The notes beneath the pieces are model-generated. The model saw nothing but the letters and a program-made list of their open reading frames with translations. It was not told the origin of the DNA and did not search any database. From Flavobacterium noncentrifugens (lineage in GTDB: Bacteria; Bacteroidota; Bacteroidia; Flavobacteriales; Flavobacteriaceae), in contig NZ_FNEZ01000005.1 in the NCBI RefSeq assembly GCF_900100375.1, forward strand, positions 186,001 through 250,000: 64,000 bases of DNA, read 5' to 3'. A program made the position numbers and the translations under genes. Of the stretch, positions 8,160 through 15,499 are shown piece by piece. The stretch's first letter is position 1; each line of letters opens with the position of its first letter.

Positions 8160-8250
8160 TATCGTAATTTAGAATTATGGTACGATAAGCGCGATGCTTA
8201 TCAAAACTTACTTGATTTTCGAAGTAAAGTATAAGCTTTGATATTGGCCG

Positions 8251-8258
8251 TAAATATA
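8251..8258 (-). promoter_or_regulatory. Possible -7 box for the MFS-pgmB-GH65-GH13-GH31 operon
   Basis: On the minus strand the sequence reads TATATTTA, one base off the Bacteroidota TAnnTTTG box, 92 bp upstream of the MFS start codon. No clear TTG (-33) element was found at the expected distance, so this is weak. Confidence 0.35.
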
Positions 8259-8340
8259 GGATAATTTTTGTTTTAAAAATTGTTTTTTGGATTTTAACAC
8301 TTTTAAAAATCGAAAAATATCAGATTAAGTATTTGTAAAT

Positions 8341-8350
8341 TAAACGTTTA
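8341..8350. promoter_or_regulatory. TAAACGTTTA palindrome, possible second LacI-type operator
   Basis: A perfect 10-bp palindrome with a central CG, between the lacI-type gene's stop and the MFS leader. It shares the AAACGTTT core with the 14-bp palindrome at 9485-9498, as expected if one regulator controls both arms of the locus. Confidence 0.45.
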
Positions 8351-8356
8351 TGTAAA

Positions 8357-9382
8357 CTACAACGTTGGCGTAGATTCTCTGACCACCAAATGGGTTTCGA
8401 TGACTTCGGTTTTGTAATGTTCCTCTTCTTCATCTTCGGATTCGAGCCTTTCGATAAGCATCTTGGCTGCTTTTGCGCCCATTTTGATTCCGTTTTGGCT
8501 TACCGTCGTGATGCTTGGAGATGAATATTTGGAGATGATTCCGTCAGTAAAACCGATGACGGCAATGTCTTCAGGCACTTTCAATCCGAGTTTTCCTGCG
8601 GCTTTAATGGCGGTAACGGCAAACAATTCATTGACTGCAAAAATCGCGTCGACTTTGTTGTTTGCGATTAAATTTTCGATCTGATCGGCACAATTATCGA
8701 TGTCTTCAATACGCAAAATTAAGTTTTCATCTAATTTGATTTCGTTGTTATGAAGCGCTTTCGTGTAGCCTTCAGTTCTCAATTTACCAACGCTGACGTA
8801 ATCTACGGTGGTGATCAGTGCAATTTTTTTAAATCCGTTGTCGATCAAACTCTGAACTGCTTCAAATGCGGCGAGGTTGTCGTCGATAATCACTTTATCA
8901 CATAAAATATCGTTCGTTACCCGGTCAAACATTACGACAGGCATGCCTTGGTTGATAACTTCTGTAATGTGGTGAAAGTCCTTTTTATGCTGGGTTTCTT
9001 TGGATAAAGACATGATGAAACCGTCAATGCTTCCGTTGGCAAGCATTTCCATATTGATGACTTCTTTGTCAAAAGATTCGTCCGAAAGACAAACAATTAC
9101 ATTGTATCCGTTTTCGTTCGCAACATGCTCAATTCCGCTGATGACGGTGGCAAAAAAATGGTGTACGATTTCAGGAATAATGATGCCGATGGTCTTGGTT
9201 TTTTTATTCTTGAGGCTCAGCGCGATCAGGTTGGGTTTGTAGTTGTATAATTTGGCGAAAGCCTGCACTTTTTGGCGAGTATCTTCACTGATTTCCGAGC
9301 TGTCGCGAAGTGATTTGGAAACAGTTGAAATAGAGACATCCAATTCTTTTGCAATTTGTTTCAGAGTGACTTTCCTTTTCAT
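8357..9382 (-). CDS. LacI-family transcriptional regulator of the maltose locus
   Basis: 341 aa. An N-terminal helix-turn-helix (VTLKQIAKELDVSISTVSKSL, about residues 5-25) with the hinge-side GYN-like YNYKPNLIALSL is followed by a type-1 periplasmic-binding-protein fold that would sense a sugar (IGIIIPEI at its start, IAVIGFTDG near its end). It lies between, and divergent from, susC, and ahead of the transporter operon. It is therefore placed to control both. Bacteroides sus uses the SusR membrane regulator instead, so this locus follows the flavobacterial LacI layout. Operators are proposed at 9485-9498 and 8341-8350. Ligand is unknown, presumably maltose or a derivative. Confidence 0.92.
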   Translation of the reverse strand: MKRKVTLKQIAKELDVSISTVSKSLRDSSEISEDTRQKVQAFAKLYNYKPNLIALSLKNKKTKTIGIIIPEIVHHFFATVISGIEHVANENGYNVIVCLSDESFDKEVINMEMLANGSIDGFIMSLSKETQHKKDFHHITEVINQGMPVVMFDRVTNDILCDKVIIDDNLAAFEAVQSLIDNGFKKIALITTVDYVSVGKLRTEGYTKALHNNEIKLDENLILRIEDIDNCADQIENLIANNKVDAIFAVNELFAVTAIKAAGKLGLKVPEDIAVIGFTDGIISKYSSPSITTVSQNGIKMGAKAAKMLIERLESEDEEEEHYKTEVIETHLVVRESTPTL

Positions 9383-9484
9383 GGGTTTTCTGTAGTATAT
9401 TGATTTGCGAATAAAGATAAATTTAATTTTGATAAATCGAAATTTTACGCCTGAAAATGTGCTAATTCAGGAAAGTTGTCAACA

Positions 9485-9498
9485 CGAAAACGTTTTCG
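9485..9498. promoter_or_regulatory. 14-bp perfect palindrome, probable LacI-family operator
   Basis: CGAAAACGTTTTCG reads identically on both strands and has the central CG typical of LacI-family operators. It lies in the 225-bp spacer between the divergent regulator gene (103 bp away) and susC (110 bp away). Binding is inferred from form and position. Confidence 0.7.
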
Positions 9499-9607
9499 CA
9501 ACACAATTAACAAGGTGTAAATTGCAGCATATTAAATTTTGGTTAATTTTAACATTCGAAGTATAAGTATTAAGCTCAAAAAACTAATTCTAACTTAAAC
9601 AAAATGT

Positions 9608-12592
9608 ATGAAAACAATTTATAACAAGTTGTTATTTTTATTCCTACTGCTTCCATTTAGTGTGTTGGCACAGAGCACATTAACCGGAACGGTTCTTGAC
9701 GGAACGTCAAAGCAGCCGCTTCCTGGCGTAAACGTAGTAGTTCAGGGGTCTGCAACAGGAACCCAAACCGATTTTGACGGTAAATTCCAGTTGGCAAATG
9801 TGAAAAAAGGCGATGTGGTCGTTTTTTCTTATTTGGGTTACACCAACTCAACAATTACTTATTCAGGGCAAACCAATTTATCGATTAACCTTGCAGAAGA
9901 ATCAAACCAACTTCAGGAAGTTGTGGTTCAGGTAGGTTATGGTACCGTTAAGAAAAAAGATGCCACGGGAGCGGTCACAGCCATTTCTTCCAAAGACTTC
10001 AATAAAGGACTGAATGTAACTTCAGAAAGCTTAATCAGCGGCCGTATTTCTGGTGTTAATGTTACTACGGGAGGTGCTCCTGGAGCAAAAGCAGACATCA
10101 GGATCAGAGGAGGTTCTTCACTAAATGCTTCGAATGATCCGCTTATCGTTATAGATGGTTTGCCGATGAGCAATGCCACTCCAAGCGGAATGACCGGAAT
10201 TTTATCAACTTTAAATCCAGATGATATCGAGAGTTTTACAGTGCTTAAAGATGCTTCTGCTTCTGCGATTTATGGTTCGCGTGCAGCAAATGGGGTAATT
10301 GTAATCACTACGAAAAAAGGATCAAAAGGATTAAAAGTTTCTTTTAACTCACAGACCAGTATTAGTGTCGTCAATAAAATGGTTGATGTGCTTAGTGCTG
10401 ATGAATTCAGAAAATTTGTCACCGAGAGAGGTACGACAGCCCAGATTGCTGCCATGGGAACAGCCAGCACGGATTGGCAAAAGGAAATTTTTAGAGATGC
10501 TATCGCAACAAACAACAATATTTCTGCCAGTGGATCTTTGTTTGACCGAGTGCCTGTAAGACTTTCTGTTGGAAACACAGCTACTCCTGGAGTTTTGAGA
10601 AACACAAACTTTGAACGTACAACGACTTCATTGGCTTTAAACCCAACATTCTTTGATAACCATTTAAAAATTGATATTAGCGGTAATATCGCCTTTGGGA
10701 AAAACCAATTCCAGGATGAAGGAGCTGTAATTGGATCTGCAATTGCATTTGATCCAACACAATCTGTTTATGATTCTTCTTCACGTTACGGTGGTTATTT
10801 TGAATGGCTTGAGGCGAATGGTGATGTGGCACTTTTGCCGGCAAAAAATCCAGTTGCAAGACTGAACCAAAATGACAGACGTGCAACTTCTACAAGGAAA
10901 TGGGGAAATATCCGATTGGATTACCAACTTCCGTTTTTTGAAGCCTTGAGAGCAGTTGTTGAAGGAGGTATCGATAAAATCAACTCAAGTGGTTTTGAAA
11001 CCAATAGCACGACCAGCATCAATGGATATCAGCCAATTGCATTCTCTGCGGCCAGTGCATCAAAACCATGGGAAGATTTGGGAGATTACAGCAGCTATAC
11101 TGATGACCGCCAGAATAAAAACTTAAATGCTTATTTAAATTATGTTAAGGATTTTGGCAAATTTAGGGTTGATGTAACTGGTGGTTACAACTATCAGTTG
11201 TTTCAAAGAGAAGGTTTTTCTAGCGGAGCTACAATAAGACCAAATCCACAATCAGATGTAACTACCGATCCGGATATTAATTTACAATCTTATTTTGGAC
11301 GTGTGAATTTAGGATACAATAGCAAATATTTGCTTACTGTAAACTATAGGAGAGATGGAACTTCCCGTTTTTCTGAAGAAAACAGATGGGGTAATTTTGC
11401 TGGAGGTGCTTTAGCATGGAATATTTCTGAAGAATCATTTCTTAAAGGAAATAAAACCATTTCTGCTCTTAAATTAAGGGTTGGTTATGGAGAAACAGGA
11501 CAGCAGGACATTTCTGCGCAATATGATTATCTAAGAAGGGTAACATTAGGAGGGCCAAGTTCTAATTACATTTTTGGACCATACTCTTACCGCGTAGCCA
11601 GAACTGAAGGATACAACCAGAACATTAAGTGGGAGGAATTGAAAGAAACGAATGTTGGTGTCGATTATGGATTTCTGAATAACAGGATTACCGGTTCGAT
11701 AAACTATTTCGATAAAAAATCAAGTGACCTTTTAGCAGACATTGCTTATCCCGACGGAGCCAACCTAAGAAATAGCGGTTTTGCAAACATCGGAAGTTTG
11801 GAAACAAAAGGTGTAGAGTTCTCTATCAACTCGGATGTTATTAAAACCGAAAACTTAAACTGGAATGTAGCATTCAATACAACATACATTGATCAAAAAA
11901 TTACAGATCTCGGAATTACTGTTCCTGGATTCACGGGCTATGAAACCGGCGATAATATTTCCGGAGGTAGCGGCAACAAAATCAAGATCAACACAGTTGA
12001 TTATGCACCAAGTGCATTTTATGTTTACGAACAGGTTTATGATCAAAACCACAGACCAATACAAGGCGTATATGTAGACAGAAACGGCGACGGCGTAATC
12101 AATGTAGATGATAAATACAGATACAAAAAACCTGCAGCAGATTATACTTTTGGATTGTTTAGTACTTTAAATTACAAACAATTGGATTTCACAATGAGCT
12201 GGAGAGCAAGTTTAGGAAATTATGTTTATGACAATGTAAGTTCAGATCATGGCTATGCGAATGCAGCACTTACAAGACAGAATGATTTGGCTAATATCAC
12301 AACAGATTATTTTAATACAGGATTTACATTTCAAGATAACGGAACATCAAGTTATCTTTCAGATTATTACGTTAAAAATGCATCTTTTATCAAATTGGAC
12401 AACGTGACGTTGGGTTATACCCTAAACAAATCACTGTTAAAAAGTGTTTCATTGCGATTTTCTGCAGGTGTTCAAAATGTACTCACGATCACAAAATATG
12501 ACGGGATTGATCCTGAGAGGTTTTCAGGTGTTGATGGATCCATTTACCCAAGAGCAAGAACATACATTTTTGGGGTAAATGCTAACTTTTAA
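9608..12592 (+). CDS. susC: SusC/RagA-type TonB-linked outer-membrane transporter
   Basis: 994 aa. A signal peptide (ending LLPFSVLAQ) is followed by a carboxypeptidase-regulatory-like beta domain (LTGTVLDG...PLPGVNVVV...DFDGKF, about 22-100), a plug domain (GRISGVNV, IRIRGGSSLNASNDPLIVIDG, YGSRAANGVI) and a long 22-strand type barrel ending in an aromatic residue (YIFGVNANF). It imports maltodextrins across the outer membrane, driven by TonB, together with the SusD lipoprotein encoded 22 bp downstream. Starch or maltodextrin as substrate is inferred from the amylases and phosphorylase in the locus. The ATG at 9608 directly precedes the signal peptide. Expression is probably controlled by the LacI-type regulator. 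Confidence 0.95.
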   Translation: MKTIYNKLLFLFLLLPFSVLAQSTLTGTVLDGTSKQPLPGVNVVVQGSATGTQTDFDGKFQLANVKKGDVVVFSYLGYTNSTITYSGQTNLSINLAEESNQLQEVVVQVGYGTVKKKDATGAVTAISSKDFNKGLNVTSESLISGRISGVNVTTGGAPGAKADIRIRGGSSLNASNDPLIVIDGLPMSNATPSGMTGILSTLNPDDIESFTVLKDASASAIYGSRAANGVIVITTKKGSKGLKVSFNSQTSISVVNKMVDVLSADEFRKFVTERGTTAQIAAMGTASTDWQKEIFRDAIATNNNISASGSLFDRVPVRLSVGNTATPGVLRNTNFERTTTSLALNPTFFDNHLKIDISGNIAFGKNQFQDEGAVIGSAIAFDPTQSVYDSSSRYGGYFEWLEANGDVALLPAKNPVARLNQNDRRATSTRKWGNIRLDYQLPFFEALRAVVEGGIDKINSSGFETNSTTSINGYQPIAFSAASASKPWEDLGDYSSYTDDRQNKNLNAYLNYVKDFGKFRVDVTGGYNYQLFQREGFSSGATIRPNPQSDVTTDPDINLQSYFGRVNLGYNSKYLLTVNYRRDGTSRFSEENRWGNFAGGALAWNISEESFLKGNKTISALKLRVGYGETGQQDISAQYDYLRRVTLGGPSSNYIFGPYSYRVARTEGYNQNIKWEELKETNVGVDYGFLNNRITGSINYFDKKSSDLLADIAYPDGANLRNSGFANIGSLETKGVEFSINSDVIKTENLNWNVAFNTTYIDQKITDLGITVPGFTGYETGDNISGGSGNKIKINTVDYAPSAFYVYEQVYDQNHRPIQGVYVDRNGDGVINVDDKYRYKKPAADYTFGLFSTLNYKQLDFTMSWRASLGNYVYDNVSSDHGYANAALTRQNDLANITTDYFNTGFTFQDNGTSSYLSDYYVKNASFIKLDNVTLGYTLNKSLLKSVSLRFSAGVQNVLTITKYDGIDPERFSGVDGSIYPRARTYIFGVNANF

Positions 12593-12614
12593 TAAATTAT
12601 AAAAAAATAAAAAA

Positions 12615-14225
12615 ATGAAAATTTCATTAAAAAAGACTTGCTATTTGCTCCTATTCGTTTTAGGGGTAAATATGACATTTACTTCGTGTACCGATGATTT
12701 AAATGTAACGCCAAAAGATGACGATGAATTTTTGTCGGACGACTTTTTTCAAAACCCGGATTCATATAAACAAGTACTTGCAAAATTATATTCCGGACTT
12801 TATGTAGGAGGAAATGATGGTGATGGGACTGCAGATATTGGTGGAATCGGAGGTGATTTTAGTAGCTACTTGAGGCTGTTGTTTGTTACTCAGGAACTTC
12901 CTACAGACGAGTCGATCATTGCTTGGGCAGATGGTAATTTGCCTTCTATGAATACCCAAACCTGGACTCCTGGAAACGAATTCTTATATGGTACTTTCTC
13001 AAGATCATTTTATGAGATCAGTTTGGCAAACGAATTTTTGAGACAAACTACTGATGAAAAATTAACTTCAAGAGGCGTTCCAGATGCATTGAGAGCAGAC
13101 ATCCAGTATTTCCGTGCAGAAGCCCGTTTCTTAAGAGTTTTTGATTACGTTCAGTTGATGGATTTGTTTGGAAATGTGCCAATTACCACAGAGGCTGACC
13201 CGGTTGGATTTTATTATCCGGTTCAGAAATCCAGAGCTGAAGTGTTTGCTTTTGTCGAAAGCGAATTGCAGGATCTTACAACAAAACTTGTCGATTCTAA
13301 ACAGAATGAATATGGCAGGGTCGATAAAACGGCAGCTAAATTTCTTTTGGCACAAGTATATCTGAATGCAAAAGTGTATGTCAATGCAGACAAGAATACA
13401 GAAGCTCTGTCATTGTGTAACGACATTATCGCCAACTCAGGATATATATTTAAATCAACAATCCCATACGCATATCTGTTTTCTGCAGACAACGATAGAA
13501 ATGGTGCTCAGGAGGAAATTATTTTTCCTGTCGTAAGTGACGGAAATGTGATCAGGGCTACCGGAGGCGGAATGAGCTTTATCATCCATGCGTCAATCGG
13601 AGGGTCTATGGTTGCATCATCACTGGGTATGGATGGTGGTTGGGCAGGAACCAGAACTAGAAAAGAATTTGTTCAGTCATTTCCGTCGAATTTTAATGAC
13701 GATGTAAGAGCAACTTTTTACAAGTCCGGACAAGCACTCGACATTACAAATATTTCAACATTTACAGATGGATATGGTGTGAATAAATTCATCAATGTAA
13801 ATTCTGATGGAACTGCTGCACAGCGCAACGATATTCCTGACACAGATTTCCCAATGTTTAGAATGGCAGATGTTTATCTAATGTATGCTGAAGCAACTTT
13901 AAGAGGTGCTGCAGGAGGAAATTTAGCTACTGCAGTTAATTATGTAAATGCAATCAGAACAAGAGCTCATGCTACTTCGGTTGCAAACGATGCCAATTTC
14001 AACCTGGATTTCATCCTTGCTGAAAGAGGCCGCGAGTTATTCTGGGAATGCCACAGAAGAACCGATTTGATCCGTTTTGGAAAATTCTCGGGCGGTTCTA
14101 AGATCTGGCAATGGAAAGGTGGCGTAAAAGAAGGTGCTGCAACAGAAGCATACAGGGATCTAATGCCAATCCCATCAAAAGCGATTCAGGCCAACCCTAC
14201 TTTACGTCAGAATACAGGATATTAA
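12615..14225 (+). CDS. susD: SusD/RagB-type outer-membrane starch-binding lipoprotein
   Basis: 536 aa. A lipoprotein signal ends TFTSC, putting the lipidated Cys at residue 25. The mature start LNVTPKD, the YFRAEARFLRVFDYVQLMDLFGNVPI helical (TPR-like) signature and the C-terminal ILAERGRELFWECHRRTDLIRFGKF block are diagnostic of RagB/SusD proteins, and the end LMPIPSKAIQANPTLRQNTGY is typical. It sits on the cell surface as the lid of the SusC transporter and binds the oligosaccharide. It follows susC by 22 bp. A terminator-like hairpin lies between it and susE. Confidence 0.95.
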   Translation: MKISLKKTCYLLLFVLGVNMTFTSCTDDLNVTPKDDDEFLSDDFFQNPDSYKQVLAKLYSGLYVGGNDGDGTADIGGIGGDFSSYLRLLFVTQELPTDESIIAWADGNLPSMNTQTWTPGNEFLYGTFSRSFYEISLANEFLRQTTDEKLTSRGVPDALRADIQYFRAEARFLRVFDYVQLMDLFGNVPITTEADPVGFYYPVQKSRAEVFAFVESELQDLTTKLVDSKQNEYGRVDKTAAKFLLAQVYLNAKVYVNADKNTEALSLCNDIIANSGYIFKSTIPYAYLFSADNDRNGAQEEIIFPVVSDGNVIRATGGGMSFIIHASIGGSMVASSLGMDGGWAGTRTRKEFVQSFPSNFNDDVRATFYKSGQALDITNISTFTDGYGVNKFINVNSDGTAAQRNDIPDTDFPMFRMADVYLMYAEATLRGAAGGNLATAVNYVNAIRTRAHATSVANDANFNLDFILAERGRELFWECHRRTDLIRFGKFSGGSKIWQWKGGVKEGAATEAYRDLMPIPSKAIQANPTLRQNTGY

Positions 14226-14234
14226 TCTTAAGAT

Positions 14235-14268
14235 AAACGGCGATTGGACAAGTCAAACGCCGTTTTTT
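14235..14268 (+). terminator. Hairpin with T-run between susD and susE (attenuator)
   Basis: AAACGGCG (14235-14242) pairs with CGCCGTTT (14258-14265), followed by six Ts (14263-14268). It is a good intrinsic terminator form but lies inside the susCDE transcript. It may therefore lower susE and amylase expression relative to susCD, or stabilise the upstream RNA. Confidence 0.7.
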
Positions 14269-14285
14269 AAAAAACATAACATACA

Positions 14286-15437
14286 ATGAGAAAAATTTTA
14301 AATTTAATAATTTTAGCATCTTGCATCGCTACATTAAGTTCATGTGAAGATGATAAAGATCCTGTAACTGTAGCAAACGGTTTTGAAATGCGCAGTTCAG
14401 CTATTCCGGCACCGTTCGCATTATTGCCAATCAATGATGCCAATAAAGTGATTTCAATAACATGGGATAAAAGTGATAATGGTGTTGCAAACCCGAATGC
14501 CACTTATACCATTGAGATCGCTGCTTCAGGAACAAATTTTGCAGCTCCTTTAACAATGAATAATGGGGCTAATGTCGTTCCTGCTTTTTCATATGATTTA
14601 TATGTTTCGGAGTTAAACAAACTTGCAAACCAGCTTCCAACTTATGTCTGCGGTCAAGAAATGACGGTAGACATTCGTGTGAAATCGGTTTTAGGAAGTG
14701 GATTTGCCAATGCATTTGCACAGTATTCTTCAAATTTTATCACACTAAAGTTTACACCATATTCAACGCTATTGCCTACAATGCATTTTGCAACTGTTGC
14801 ACCGTCAGCTACCGCGACTGCTAATTTGGCATCCTCATCTATACTTACTTCAGACTATGAAGGGTATATGTGGCTTGAGCCGGGCGCTTACAAATTCTAT
14901 AAATCAAATTCTTGCGGAACTTTTGAAACTCCTGTAGTATACGGAGGTAATGGTACTGGTACGATTGCTGAAAATGGCGCAGCTTATCAAGTTGTCACTG
15001 CAGGGTTTTATTTAGTCAAAGCAGATTTAACAGCCGCTACATACTCAGTTAAAGCGGTTTCATGGAATTTCTTTGGACCTGCTAAAACTTCATTTACTGG
15101 TGCAAATACGGCATTGGTTTATGATCCTGCTTCAGGATTATGGAAATCGTATAATTCAGCCGCATCAACGTCGGTAGTAACACTAGGAGGCGGCTTTGGA
15201 ATTCAATTCAGGGCCACTGCGACACCAGCAGCATCAGGTATTGTTCTTGGAGCATATGATCCTGCTAAAACCGGTGACCAATATGCAGGTCCTACAATGA
15301 GTTATGGAAATAGTCTTGACGAAGCTTACTTGTTTGTACCTGGAACCAGAACCCCAAGGGTAAACAGCGGTTTCATAGTTACATTGGATTTAAGAAGCCC
15401 TAGAAATTACAAATACTCAATTACACCAGCGCCTTAA
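14286..15437 (+). CDS. SusE-like outer-membrane starch-binding lipoprotein
   Basis: 383 aa. The lipoprotein signal ends TLSSC (Cys20), followed by EDDKD, an acidic stretch like the flavobacterial surface-export signal for lipoproteins. The N-terminal part (FALLPINDANKVISITWD...NATYTIEI) matches the SusE domain, an immunoglobulin-like fold. The rest resembles SusE/SusF starch-binding modules (YMWLEPGAYKFYKS, a carbohydrate-binding pattern). It probably binds starch at the surface next to SusC/SusD. SusE proteins are poorly conserved, so binding-site residues are not assigned. A strong terminator follows it. Confidence 0.85.
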   Translation: MRKILNLIILASCIATLSSCEDDKDPVTVANGFEMRSSAIPAPFALLPINDANKVISITWDKSDNGVANPNATYTIEIAASGTNFAAPLTMNNGANVVPAFSYDLYVSELNKLANQLPTYVCGQEMTVDIRVKSVLGSGFANAFAQYSSNFITLKFTPYSTLLPTMHFATVAPSATATANLASSSILTSDYEGYMWLEPGAYKFYKSNSCGTFETPVVYGGNGTGTIAENGAAYQVVTAGFYLVKADLTAATYSVKAVSWNFFGPAKTSFTGANTALVYDPASGLWKSYNSAASTSVVTLGGGFGIQFRATATPAASGIVLGAYDPAKTGDQYAGPTMSYGNSLDEAYLFVPGTRTPRVNSGFIVTLDLRSPRNYKYSITPAP

Positions 15438-15455
15438 TTGCGTTACAATCTTATT

Positions 15456-15483
15456 AAAGGGCTGTGTTTTACAGCCCTTTTTT
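15456..15483 (+). terminator. Intrinsic terminator after susE
   Basis: AAAGGGCTG (15456-15464) pairs perfectly with CAGCCCTTT (15472-15480) over a 7-nt loop and runs into six Ts. The amylase gene begins 17 bp later, so the amylase is reached by partial read-through or by its own promoter. Confidence 0.85.
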
Positions 15484-15499
15484 ATCTTAAATACCACTT

